DNA of 58,623 nucleotides from an uncultured Clostridia bacterium (lineage in GTDB: Bacteria > Bacillota > Clostridia > UBA1381): assembly GCA_934501535.1 (NCBI GenBank), contig CAKSUM010000018.1, forward strand, positions 1-58,623. The letters run 5' to 3'. The notes under the pieces were generated by a model. It worked only from the letters and a program-made list of their open reading frames with translations, had not been told where the DNA came from and did no database searches. The first letter of the stretch is position 1; each line of letters opens with the position of its first letter. This document shows positions 24,556 through 32,871 of the stretch, piece by piece. The position numbers and the translations under genes were made by a program.

Positions 24556-25431
24556 CTATTTTTTCTTTTCGACCGCAATCCATATCTCGCAGGTGTAATC
24601 GGCGTTTTGAGTGTCGGCGGACGGATAGCTCTCGATTTCTATTCCGCACGGCTGATACTCGCTTGCCGGGAAAAATTCTGTGCAGATATATTTGTAAACA
24701 TTTCGGAATGCCTCCGGCATCTTGCCCACGCACTTGAATACCGCGTAGGTATGCGCCGGAATTGTTTCAACCGTCAGATAGTCCTCGGCAACTTCTTTCC
24801 CATTGTAGTGCGCTCCTATTCCGTACGGAAAATCCGCAACCTCGCCGTCGGCATAAAAGCTGACCCCGATAATGCATTTATCGAAAATGTTGTTTTCCGG
24901 AATGTATTTGCAGATTGCCGGTATTGTTCCGTCTGCCTGACATTCGCCCCAGAATTTTGCGATTTCGGCTGTTGTGATTTCCTGTGCTTTCGGGAAGCGT
25001 TTCTTCCTCAGCACGACGTCAAATGCGGGTTTGTTTTCAATTCTGTAATCCATGGTTGTACCTCCGTGTAATATAAGTTTTACGGAAAGTCTGGAAAAGG
25101 ATTTAAGATTGGCACCGTGTTTGGCTGCGGACGGCGAAACTCCGTGAAATCGCGTAAATGCGCGCGAAAAGCTTTCGGGTGAATCGTATCCGTATTTCAG
25201 TGCGATGTCGATTACCTTTGCGTTTGTCGCCGCAAGCTCGCTGCCGGCAAGCGAAAGTCTGCGCAAACGGATATAGTCGCCGAGACTGAAGCCGCATATC
25301 GTGCTGAACACGCGCTGAAAATGAAAGCTTGACGAGCAGGCCTCCTTTGCGGCTTTTTCGTAGTCAATCGGCTCTGTGATATGCTCCTCCGTATAGTCGA
25401 GCGCACGCTGCAGCCCCGTAATCAAATCCAT
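24556..25431 (-). CDS. AraC-type regulator with GyrI-like effector domain
   Basis: Start at the ATG 25431 follows AAGGAGAG, giving 291 residues. Residues about 8-105 are the two AraC helix-turn-helix motifs: ACSSSFHFQRVFSTICGFSL and IALKYGYDSPESFSRAFTRF. Residues about 135-290 form a GyrI-like/BmrR-type ligand-binding domain with VETIPAHTYAVFKC and YTCEIWIAV. Regulators of this build (Rob/MarA-like with a C-terminal effector fold) typically sense small hydrophobic compounds and control export or stress genes. No obvious target lies next to it. It is convergent with the sugar operon. Confidence 0.92.
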   Translation of the reverse strand: MDLITGLQRALDYTEEHITEPIDYEKAAKEACSSSFHFQRVFSTICGFSLGDYIRLRRLSLAGSELAATNAKVIDIALKYGYDSPESFSRAFTRFHGVSPSAAKHGANLKSFSRLSVKLILHGGTTMDYRIENKPAFDVVLRKKRFPKAQEITTAEIAKFWGECQADGTIPAICKYIPENNIFDKCIIGVSFYADGEVADFPYGIGAHYNGKEVAEDYLTVETIPAHTYAVFKCVGKMPEAFRNVYKYICTEFFPASEYQPCGIEIESYPSADTQNADYTCEIWIAVEKKK

Positions 25432-25676
25432 ACCATATCTCTCCTTTCCGATATACTCATTATACACGGTTTAAAGCACGGTTTCATGACTTTTTATGCT
25501 TTGTTGTGCTAATTTTTTCCTTGACGCGGAAAAATTCACAAAAACCGTATCATCTGCGGCGGTATGACGGTTTATTTTCCGATAAGCTTTATAAATTTTT
25601 CGGTTTTCTCCGTTATGTTTTCGGTTTATGTGCTGTCACGGCGGGGCATGAAAGGACGAAAATTAAGCTATATGCG

Positions 25677-25723
25677 AAAAACTGCAATACCACTCCGGTT
25701 AGGTGGAAGATATTGCAGTTTTT
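25677..25723 (-). terminator. Terminator of the serC-serA operon
   Basis: A perfect 13-bp stem (25677-25689 with 25711-25723) with extra pairing inside the loop ends in five Ts on the minus strand, 34 bp after serA. The rest of 25432-25676 shows no supported gene. Confidence 0.78.
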
Positions 25724-25756
25724 ATTATGCTTTGCCGTGTTATTTGACGAATTGTC

Positions 25757-26920
25757 CTATCTGATTACACGTGCTCTCAATACGCCGTCAACAGCCTTGA
25801 TTTTTTCTACAATTTCGTCTGTAATCGCTTCATCGGTGTTGATAATGGTGTAAGCATACTCCTTTTTGCTCTTATTAATCAGGTCTGTGATGTTCTGATT
25901 TGTTTCGGCAAAAAGCGTTGTAAATTTGGTCAGCATGGACGGAATATTCTTGTGCAGAATTGCAATTCTGCCCTTGCCGGTAATCGGCAGCGTGCAGTTC
26001 GGGAAGTTGACCGAATTTGTAATATCGCCCGTTTCGAGATATGCCGACAGCTCCTGCGCAGCCATAACCGCACAGTTATCCTCCGACTCGGCGGTTGACG
26101 CGCCCAAATGCGGGATAGCGATAATTCCCTTTTCGTTTATAACCTCACCGTCGGGGAAGTCAACAACATATTTTGCAACCTTGCCGTCGGCAAGCGCTTT
26201 TTTGATGTCATCGGTATTTACCAGTCCGCCGCGCGAGAAGTTCAGAATTTTAACGCCGTCCTTCATTTTGGCAATAGTGTCTTTATTAATCGTGTGTTTC
26301 GTTTCGTCGTTGAGCGGAACGTGTACGGTCAGGTAATCCGCGTTCTGATAAACCTCATCTGCGCTCTTTGCGCGCTTGATGTGGCTGGACAGGCGCCATG
26401 CGGCGTCTACCGACAGATATGGGTCAAATCCGATAACGTTCATGCCGAGGTGGCGCGCGGTATTCGCAACCAGAACGCCTATTGCACCCAGTCCGATTAC
26501 GCCGAGAGTTTTGCCCTGAACCTCATTGCCGGCAAAGTTGGATTTGCCTTTTTCAACCTGCTTTGCGATGTCGTCGCCCGTCAGAGTTTTTGCCCAGTCA
26601 ATTCCGCCCGTAATATCGCGCGAGGCAAGGAACAGTCCTGCAAGCACAAGCTCCTTTACGGCATTTGCGTTTGCGCCCGGCGTGTTGAATACAACAATTC
26701 CTTTTTCCGAACATTTGTCGATGGGGATATTGTTCGTGCCGGCGCCGGCTCTTGCAACCGCTTTCAGCGATGCCGGCAGCTCCATGTCATGCATGGCAAA
26801 GCTGCGTAGTATTATTCCGTCCGCGTCCTTTGCCGCGTCATCGGTAACGGTGTATTTGCCGCTGTCGAGCTGCTCCAGTCCGCAGCGGGCAATTTTATTA
26901 AGTGTCAGAATTTCAAACAT
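25757..26920 (-). CDS. serA: D-3-phosphoglycerate dehydrogenase
   Basis: This 387-residue enzyme oxidises 3-phosphoglycerate to 3-phosphohydroxypyruvate, the first step of serine synthesis. The Rossmann fold has VIGLGAIGVLVANTA. The catalytic Arg is in NFSRGGLVN and the catalytic His in AIPHLGAST. The C-terminal 70 residues (RIAILHKNIPSMLTKF, then YTIINTD) form an ACT domain that probably binds serine for feedback inhibition. The length fits the short, ACT-only form. It follows serC by 14 bp. Confidence 0.95.
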   Translation of the reverse strand: MFEILTLNKIARCGLEQLDSGKYTVTDDAAKDADGIILRSFAMHDMELPASLKAVARAGAGTNNIPIDKCSEKGIVVFNTPGANANAVKELVLAGLFLASRDITGGIDWAKTLTGDDIAKQVEKGKSNFAGNEVQGKTLGVIGLGAIGVLVANTARHLGMNVIGFDPYLSVDAAWRLSSHIKRAKSADEVYQNADYLTVHVPLNDETKHTINKDTIAKMKDGVKILNFSRGGLVNTDDIKKALADGKVAKYVVDFPDGEVINEKGIIAIPHLGASTAESEDNCAVMAAQELSAYLETGDITNSVNFPNCTLPITGKGRIAILHKNIPSMLTKFTTLFAETNQNITDLINKSKKEYAYTIINTDEAITDEIVEKIKAVDGVLRARVIR

Positions 26921-26934
26921 AATTACATACCTCT

Positions 26935-28017
26935 TTATTTATTTTCTTCTTCAAATTTCTTCATAAACGCAACCAATTTTTCGACGCCCTCAACCGGCAT
27001 TGCGTTGTAGATGCTCGCTCTCATTCCGCCTACGGTTCTGTGACCCTTCAGGTTCACGAAACCGGCTTCCTTTGCCTCTTTGATAAACTTTGCGTTAAGC
27101 TCGTCATCGCCGGTTACGAACGGAACGTTCATGAGCGAACGGTCCTCTTTTACAACCGTGCCGCGGAACATTTTTGAATTGTCCAAAAAGTCATACAGAA
27201 TTGCCGCCTTTTTCTCGTTGACAGCCTGCACCGCCTTGACGCCGCCCTGCTCCTTAATCCATTCAAGAACAAGCTTTACGATATAAATTCCGTATGTGGG
27301 CGGAGTATTGTACATTGAACCGTTGTCCGCGTGGATTTGATAATTGAACATTGTCGGGCAGATGTCCATTGCGTCGCCGATTAAATCGTCGCGCACGATA
27401 ACAAGCGTCACGCCTGCCGGGCCGAGATTTTTCTGCGCACCGGCGAACAGCAGACCGAATTTCGTGACATCAATTTCCTCCGACATTACCATTGATGAAA
27501 TATCGGCAACCAGCGGAATATCGCCCGTTTCGGGGAGCGTGTTCCATTTTGTGCCGTAGATTGTGTTGTTCATGCAAATATAGAAGTAGTCCGCGTCCTT
27601 TGAAAAGGTTGACTTATCAAGCTTTGGAATATATGAAAAGGTTTTGTCTGCCGATGAGGCAATTTTGTTTACCGTTATGTAACGCTCCGCCTCCTGCGCT
27701 GCCTTTTTCGCCCACTGACCCGTTATAACTATGTCGCATTTTTTGTTCTTTTTCGCAAGGTTCAGCGGAATCATTGCAAACTGGCTCGAACCGCCGCCCT
27801 GCAAAAACAGTACCTTATAGTTATCCGGAACGTGCATAAGCTCGCGCACAAGCGCCTCGCAGCCGTTTATTATTTCTTCATAGTCCTTGGAACGGTGGCT
27901 CATCTCCATTACCGACATTCCGGCTGCGCCGTATTCCACCATTTCGCCCTGCGCCTTTTTTAATACAGCCTCCGGCAGCATCGACGGACCTGCTGAAAAA
28001 TTATAAACTCTACTCAT
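26935..28017 (-). CDS. serC: Phosphoserine aminotransferase
   Basis: The 360-residue class V aminotransferase starts with YNFSAGPSMLPEAVL, the SerC signature. The PLP-binding lysine is in FAGAQKNLGPAG, and the C-terminal substrate box contains GHRTVGGMRASIYNAM. It converts 3-phosphohydroxypyruvate and glutamate to phosphoserine, using the product of the downstream serA. No serB phosphatase is in the operon. It is preceded by a consensus-like promoter at 28055-28083. Confidence 0.96.
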   Translation of the reverse strand: MSRVYNFSAGPSMLPEAVLKKAQGEMVEYGAAGMSVMEMSHRSKDYEEIINGCEALVRELMHVPDNYKVLFLQGGGSSQFAMIPLNLAKKNKKCDIVITGQWAKKAAQEAERYITVNKIASSADKTFSYIPKLDKSTFSKDADYFYICMNNTIYGTKWNTLPETGDIPLVADISSMVMSEEIDVTKFGLLFAGAQKNLGPAGVTLVIVRDDLIGDAMDICPTMFNYQIHADNGSMYNTPPTYGIYIVKLVLEWIKEQGGVKAVQAVNEKKAAILYDFLDNSKMFRGTVVKEDRSLMNVPFVTGDDELNAKFIKEAKEAGFVNLKGHRTVGGMRASIYNAMPVEGVEKLVAFMKKFEEENK

Positions 28018-28054
28018 TTTCTATAACCTCTTTCTTTTTTTTCATAATAGATTT

Positions 28055-28083
28055 ATTATAACGTAAACTAAAATGCAAGTCAA
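28055..28083 (-). promoter_or_regulatory. Promoter of serC-serA
   Basis: On the minus strand: TTGACT (28083-28078), 17 bp, TATAAT (28060-28055), 38 bp upstream of the serC ATG. Confidence 0.78.
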
Positions 28084-28131
28084 CCGAAAGTGTAAAATTC
28101 GGCAATAATTCTCAAAAAAATATAAAAAAAT

Positions 28132-28857
28132 CTACTTTTGGTTGATTTGGGGTTGCGAGAAATATTTTTCCACCGCGTCGGCAATCGCCCACGCAAGCCG
28201 CGCCTGATAATCCTCGGAGCACAGTTTTTTCTCCTCGGACGGATTTGACAAAAAGCCGCACTCCACCAAAATCGACGGCACCGGTGGATTTTTGAGCAGG
28301 AAAAGTTTTGTATCCGCCGTGCGGACAACATGCGTCTGCGCTCCGGTTACGTCGGACATGCGGCTCTGAATATTTTCCGCAAGCGGCTTGATGTCGGGGT
28401 GGTTTTGGGCGTAAAATATGCGCAGTCCCGACGCCGACTTGCTTTGATATGAATTCATATGGATTGTGATAAACAGGTCGGCGTGCGAGGTTTTCATCAC
28501 GGACAGCCGTTTTTTCATGTCCTCCACCTTCATCTCGCGGATTGTCTTGCTTTTTGATGTCCACAGACCGTTTTCGTCCGAACGGGTCATGATGACCTCG
28601 GCGCCTTTGGCGGACAAAACCTCCTCCAGCTTTTTTGCGATTGCAAGATTTATTTCCTGCTCCACCGTGCCGCCGACGCCCACCGCTCCGCCGTCGGGCT
28701 GACCGTGACCTGCGTCAACTATTACCGAAAGCTGCGGACGGGTATATTTATCCGCGTGCGATGTCACCGCCGTGACGCAGCCTGCCGCCATGCCGATACA
28801 GCAGATAATCAAAAGCCCGATAATGCAGTGTTTTTTGCTCAAAATAAAATACATCAT
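28132..28857 (-). CDS. cwlD: N-acetylmuramoyl-L-alanine amidase, CwlD-like
   Basis: A hydrophobic N-terminal anchor (IIGLLIICCIGMAAG) is followed by an Amidase_3 domain with zinc ligands in VDAGHGQPDGG, EQEINLAI and HMNSY, and catalytic Glu in LVECGFLSN. The 241-residue length and single domain fit CwlD, the sporulation amidase that makes muramic-delta-lactam in spore cortex. Vegetative amidases with binding repeats are much longer. The start may be either of two adjacent ATGs (28857 or 28854). Both lie inside a perfect 14-bp stem, described separately. The CNNM/CBS gene ends 38 bp upstream. Confidence 0.87.
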   Translation of the reverse strand: MMYFILSKKHCIIGLLIICCIGMAAGCVTAVTSHADKYTRPQLSVIVDAGHGQPDGGAVGVGGTVEQEINLAIAKKLEEVLSAKGAEVIMTRSDENGLWTSKSKTIREMKVEDMKKRLSVMKTSHADLFITIHMNSYQSKSASGLRIFYAQNHPDIKPLAENIQSRMSDVTGAQTHVVRTADTKLFLLKNPPVPSILVECGFLSNPSEEKKLCSEDYQARLAWAIADAVEKYFSQPQINQK

Positions 28858-28890
28858 ATCACCCCAATAAATATATGATATGATGTATTT
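28847..28890 (-). promoter_or_regulatory. Perfect hairpin covering the cwlD start codon
   Basis: A 14-bp perfect inverted repeat (28847-28860 with 28877-28890). Its 3' arm on the minus strand contains both candidate ATG codons, with the ribosome binding site beside or inside the stem. It could act as the terminator of the upstream gene, as a translation block, or both. Confidence 0.5.
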
Positions 28891-28895
28891 GAATA

Positions 28896-30176
28896 TTATT
28901 CCTTGTCTTGTACTTTTTCGAGCACGGTCACAAGTGCGCTTTCTATGCGGTGGTCGCGGATTTTCGTGACCCTGATTTGCAGACCGTATGCCTCAAGCTC
29001 CGGAGTGGCGCCGTCCTCGGGGATTTCGCCAAGCTCGCCCAAAATCATTCCGGCAAAGGTGTTGTATTCCTCCACAGGCAAATCAACGCCAAGCGTTTCC
29101 GACACCAAATCGATGTCGCACGAGCCCGAAATACGGTAGGTATTAGAGTCAACGGCAACAATGTCGTCGTCCTCTTTTTCGTCATATTCGTTTGACAGAT
29201 TTCCCACGATTTCCTCCAGCAGGTCGGACATGGTTATAATTCCGCCCAGTCCGCCGTATTCGTCAAGAACAACGGCAAAATGCGTTTTCGTTTTCTGCAT
29301 CTGACGGAATAAATCGTCCGCTTTCAGCGTTTCGGGCACAAAGTACGGCGTGCGCAGCAGCGCGCCCACATCTCCGCCGCTGAGCAGTGTGCGGTAGAAG
29401 TCCTTACTGTTGATCGTGCCGACAATATTATCAATCGAATTGTCGCACACGGGGTAAATTGTATGATTGGTTTCGGAAACGGTTTCTTTCCATGTGTCCT
29501 TGTCCTCAAGCCACAAAATCTCGGTATCGGTGCGGTGCGTCATAATATCCCCGACCTGCGTATCGTCAAGCTCGAAAATATTATGTATCATTTCCTTTTC
29601 GTCCGGATCGATTGCGCCGCTTTCACTGCCGATGTCCACCATCATGCGTATTTCCTCCTCGGTCACTTCCTCCTCCGTATCATTCGGCTTAATGCCGAAA
29701 ATCAGAAGAAATATGTTGGAAACCGAGGTCAGCAGCACCGAAACGGGCAGACCGATAAGGTACAGAATACGCAAAACCGATGAGGTTTTGAGAACTATCG
29801 AGTCAGCGTGCAAATCCGCAATCCGCTTTGGCGCATACACGCCGAAAACAAGCGTAAATACCGCCAGCACGGCAACGCTGAGCACCTTGCCCCAAACCGC
29901 GGGCAGCTTCGCGAAAAATGCCGCCGGCATAAAATATGCGGCAATAAAGCTGAGCGACAGCTCTATTATAATAGTAAGAACACGAATTGAATTATAAAAC
30001 TTGTTGGGGTTTTCCGACAATGCAAGCACATTTTTTGCGCGTTTGTCGCCGCCGTCAGACAGCTTTTGCAGCTTTGCCTCATTGACATTGTTGACCGCGG
30101 TTTCAAAGCATCTTAATATTCCTGTCAGCAAAATTAAAATAAATGTCCACGTACATCGAGAGGGAAGTGAATCCAC
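28896..30176 (-). CDS. CNNM/CorC-type membrane protein with CBS pair
   Basis: The GTG at 30176 is read after AAGGA, giving 426 residues. A DUF21/CNNM membrane domain with about four helices covers residues 1-165. A CBS pair follows at about 200-320 (HRTDTEILWLE, then LDEYGGLGGIITMSDLLEEI), and a CorC/HlyC C-terminal domain at about 335-420 (GSCDIDLVSETLGVDLP). Such proteins export or regulate Mg2+ or similar ions. The older name haemolysin is misleading. It may be co-transcribed with cwlD, which starts 38 bp downstream. Confidence 0.9.
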   Translation of the reverse strand: MDSLPSRCTWTFILILLTGILRCFETAVNNVNEAKLQKLSDGGDKRAKNVLALSENPNKFYNSIRVLTIIIELSLSFIAAYFMPAAFFAKLPAVWGKVLSVAVLAVFTLVFGVYAPKRIADLHADSIVLKTSSVLRILYLIGLPVSVLLTSVSNIFLLIFGIKPNDTEEEVTEEEIRMMVDIGSESGAIDPDEKEMIHNIFELDDTQVGDIMTHRTDTEILWLEDKDTWKETVSETNHTIYPVCDNSIDNIVGTINSKDFYRTLLSGGDVGALLRTPYFVPETLKADDLFRQMQKTKTHFAVVLDEYGGLGGIITMSDLLEEIVGNLSNEYDEKEDDDIVAVDSNTYRISGSCDIDLVSETLGVDLPVEEYNTFAGMILGELGEIPEDGATPELEAYGLQIRVTKIRDHRIESALVTVLEKVQDKE

Positions 30177-30280
30177 AAACCATCATCCTTTCAAGATAAA
30201 AATATTAAGTATATAATATCAGATTATTTTTAAATTGTCAATCTTTTATGCAAATCGGTAATATTTTTGAGAAAAAAGAC

Positions 30281-30309
30281 AGACCGCATTACCGTACGGT
30301 ATGCAGTCT
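30281..30309 (-). terminator. Terminator of the sigma/anti-sigma operon
   Basis: Near-perfect arms of 14-15 nt (30281-30295 with 30296-30309) are followed on the minus strand by six Ts (30272-30277). Confidence 0.7.
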
Positions 30310-30318
30310 GCCGTGGGG

Positions 30319-31341
30319 TTATTCGCCTTTTTTGTAATAATCGATGCCGGCAATAATATTTTTTACGTCCTCCTCCGCAAGACCGCCCGTGCTGCCTATG
30401 GCATAGGAGCTTTCGCCCTCCTGCCAGACCGTGCTGTAATACTTGCCGGAATATCCGCGCGCGTCTGCCGTTATGCCGTTTACGTCAACCGTAACGGTGT
30501 TCGGATAGGTATTATAGTCGCCGCTGATGTCCTCCGACGATTTTTCCGTGCGGTAAAGGATTGTATCGGTGCCGTTATCGTAGGTAATCTGAACGAGCGT
30601 GCCGCCTATTAATGCGCAGCCGCTCAGGCTGTAGCCCTCGGGGAGAGAGTACGGCATTTTAAAGGCATAGCCTGCGTCTTTGTACAGCTCGTCGAGGCTT
30701 GCCGATTCTGCAAACGGATTGCCGCCGCATACGCCGTCGGGCGGCAGGCTGCTTTCAAGGTCATCGCCGATGTCGGGGGTCGCCGCAGGGGTATCGGCTT
30801 TGACATCGGGTGTATCGGATTTGCCGCCCGTTTCGGGCACTGATGCCGCCGGGGACTGCCCGTTTTGACCGGGTGCGTCGGTTTGCGGCTGCGACGGCGT
30901 CGCTGCCGGAGTTTCCGCCTTTGCGGAGTTTCCGCCTGATGGTGTATCTTTGCCTGCAGCTGCGGCGCTCCATCCCGACGGGGCGGCGGCTTTTACGGAG
31001 CTTTCGCCTTGTCCTGCCGCCGGCATAACTGCGCTTTCTCCCTCCGGCGCTGCCGGGGCCGCGGTTGTATCAGGGGTAATCGGGGTTTGTGTATATATCG
31101 GTTCGGGCGTGCTCACGTTATCCGTGCGGAAATTCCGGTAAAGCATTACCGAGGTTATGCACACCGCAAAGCATGCCGCATAACCGATTGCACGCTTTAT
31201 ATATATCTTGCGCACGCGCTTGATATTCGATTTTTCGCCGTCGGCTATTTTTTCCGCTGCTGCCGTCAGCACCCGGGATTTAAGTTCATCGGAGGCGATT
31301 ATTTTGTCCATTGCGTCTTTATATTTCTTACTCAAAATCAT
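30319..31341 (-). CDS. Anti-sigma-like membrane protein with DUF4367-type domain
   Basis: The 340-residue protein has a cytoplasmic N-terminus (about 1-45) and one membrane helix (about 48-66, AIGYAACFAVCITSVMLY). A low-complexity Pro/Ala/Thr/Gly linker follows (about 75-205). A C-terminal domain (about 215-335) contains MPYSLPEGYSLSG, ILYRTEKSSEDISGDYNTYP and STVWQEGESSYAI. This C-terminal unit, which I recall as DUF4367, also ends the stalk protein upstream. The gene overlaps the ECF sigma gene by 14 bp, the classic place for a cognate anti-sigma factor. The long linker would carry the sensor domain into the cell wall. Confidence 0.85.
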   Translation of the reverse strand: MILSKKYKDAMDKIIASDELKSRVLTAAAEKIADGEKSNIKRVRKIYIKRAIGYAACFAVCITSVMLYRNFRTDNVSTPEPIYTQTPITPDTTAAPAAPEGESAVMPAAGQGESSVKAAAPSGWSAAAAGKDTPSGGNSAKAETPAATPSQPQTDAPGQNGQSPAASVPETGGKSDTPDVKADTPAATPDIGDDLESSLPPDGVCGGNPFAESASLDELYKDAGYAFKMPYSLPEGYSLSGCALIGGTLVQITYDNGTDTILYRTEKSSEDISGDYNTYPNTVTVDVNGITADARGYSGKYYSTVWQEGESSYAIGSTGGLAEEDVKNIIAGIDYYKKGE

Positions 31342-31819
31342 ATCCCTCCTTCAAAATGTTTTTCAGCTTGTCCTTTGCGCGGCGCATGAGCGAACGCACC
31401 GTCGAATCGTTCTGCGATGTGAGCTTCGCTATTTCCGGTGTGGAGTACCCCTCGTAATAATACATGTAAATCACGATGCGGTACTTCGGCGGAAGCGATA
31501 AAACCGCTTTTAATACTTCAGAGCCGGTGTCATATTCGTCATAAACGGCAAAATCCTGCGCGTCATCAATGGAGATTTTGTTTTTGTTCCAGAAAAGATT
31601 GAGTTTGTTTTTGCACATGTTGACCGTTGTGCGCACTATCCACGCTTTTTCGTGGGTTTCGTCATTAAATTCAGGTTTTTTATCTATTATTTGCAGAAAA
31701 ACGTCCTGCACGGTATCCTCGGCGTCCGCCCGATTGCCCAGATAGGTATACGAAATCCGCAGAACCGTATTGATATACTTGTCTGCCAAATGATTTATGT
31801 AATCCTGTGTGACCTTCAA
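31328..31819 (-). CDS. ECF-type RNA polymerase sigma factor
   Basis: This 163-residue protein has sigma region 2 at about 10-75 (YTYLGNRADAEDTVQDVFLQ, then HEKAWIVRTTVNMCKN). Region 4 lies at about 105-155 (LSLPPKYRIVIYMYYYEGYS, then QNDSTVRSLMRRAKDKLKN), with no region 3, as in ECF factors. It lies between a secreted stalk-type protein and a membrane anti-sigma-like protein. It probably drives this operon, since an ECF-like promoter stands upstream of the stalk gene. Confidence 0.93.
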   Translation of the reverse strand: MKVTQDYINHLADKYINTVLRISYTYLGNRADAEDTVQDVFLQIIDKKPEFNDETHEKAWIVRTTVNMCKNKLNLFWNKNKISIDDAQDFAVYDEYDTGSEVLKAVLSLPPKYRIVIYMYYYEGYSTPEIAKLTSQNDSTVRSLMRRAKDKLKNILKEGYDFE

Positions 31820-31851
31820 GCGAACGCCCTCCTATACCGAAATTTTATGTT

Positions 31852-32733
31852 TTATCTGATGCTTGATATAATATCGCTTAATTCTTTATCCGTAAGACCG
31901 CCGTCGGCATACAGAGAATAGCTGTAATCTCCGTCCGTCCAGATAACACTCGCGGTTTTATCCGCCTTGCGCACCGTTACCTCGTTACCGCTGATTTTTA
32001 CCGTTTTAACATCGCTGTAAACATTGTAGTCGCCGCTTATATCGTCGGTTCCCTTTGCGGTTCTGTAAAGAATTTCGTTGTCGCCCTTTTGATAGAAAAT
32101 CTGCACGAAATCGTCCGAGAGCGTTGAAATTTCATCGACAGCATATCCGCCCGGAACAGCTGCCGGGATTGCCGGAACGAAGGACAGAGCCTTTTTCGCC
32201 TCGTCGATTGTCTTGTAATAGGTGAACGGATTGGGTATCTGTACGTTTTCGCCGTCATCCGTGTCGCTGATTGAAATTACGTTCCCGTCAACTTTCACCG
32301 CGTTTTCGTTGCAGTAAAGAATGTTGAACATCTTTGCAGGAACAAAGGTTACGGAATTTTTCAGCTCGGGCGCAGCGCCCAGCGAGGTCGGCGCGCTCAT
32401 GCCGATTGCCTGCGATGACGCCATATAATATGTATCGTCGTTTAAGTACACGGTTGTGTTGACGGTGCCGTCGTCGAGGGTAATTCCGCCGCGCTCCGCG
32501 TTCCATTCAACCTTAAAGCCCAGGCTTTCCGCAACCGCGCGGACCGGAATCATCAGGTTATCGCCCTTTTCGTATACGGCGTTCGCACCCAAATCCACAT
32601 TTTTGCCGTCGGCTGTCACCGTGTAGCCGGCGTCCGGCGCCGATGTCAGCAGCAGTTCGTCTGCCAGTGCCGCGGGTATTGAGGAGGCTGCAAGCGCTCC
32701 GCATGCAAGAATTGTACATATAACTTTTTTCAT
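31852..32733 (-). CDS. Secreted copper-amine-oxidase-N / DUF4367-type protein
   Basis: The ATG at 32733 (AAGGAAG upstream) begins a clear signal peptide (ICTILACGALAASSIPAALA, cut near residue 24). Residues about 30-160 form a copper amine oxidase N-terminal (stalk) domain with NLMIPVRAVAESLGFKVEWN and VTFVPAKMF. Residues about 175-290 repeat the DUF4367-like unit of the anti-sigma protein (ILYRTAKGTDDISGDYNVYS, SVIWTDGDYSYSLYADGG). It is first in the operon, 32 bp before the sigma gene. It probably works outside the membrane and may bind or compete with the anti-sigma sensor domain. Confidence 0.87.
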   Translation of the reverse strand: MKKVICTILACGALAASSIPAALADELLLTSAPDAGYTVTADGKNVDLGANAVYEKGDNLMIPVRAVAESLGFKVEWNAERGGITLDDGTVNTTVYLNDDTYYMASSQAIGMSAPTSLGAAPELKNSVTFVPAKMFNILYCNENAVKVDGNVISISDTDDGENVQIPNPFTYYKTIDEAKKALSFVPAIPAAVPGGYAVDEISTLSDDFVQIFYQKGDNEILYRTAKGTDDISGDYNVYSDVKTVKISGNEVTVRKADKTASVIWTDGDYSYSLYADGGLTDKELSDIISSIR

Positions 32734-32789
32734 AATTATTACTTCCTTTCGGTTTGTTTTGAGAAGTGGTATTTTTGAGGGCCTCACTT

Positions 32790-32820
32790 ATAGAACAAAC
32801 CGAAAAGAAAAAATGTTGCA
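32790..32820 (-). promoter_or_regulatory. ECF-like promoter of the sigma operon
   Basis: On the minus strand a TGCAAC followed by a T run (from 32820) resembles ECF -35 elements (GAAC/CAAC plus T tract). TTCTAT lies downstream at 32795-32790. No sigma-A pair is evident in its place. Autoregulation by the ECF factor is inferred. Confidence 0.5.
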
Positions 32821-32871
32821 CTTTTTTGGAAAATTTTTTGATATTTTTTTGAAATCCGCTTAAAACCTTGT

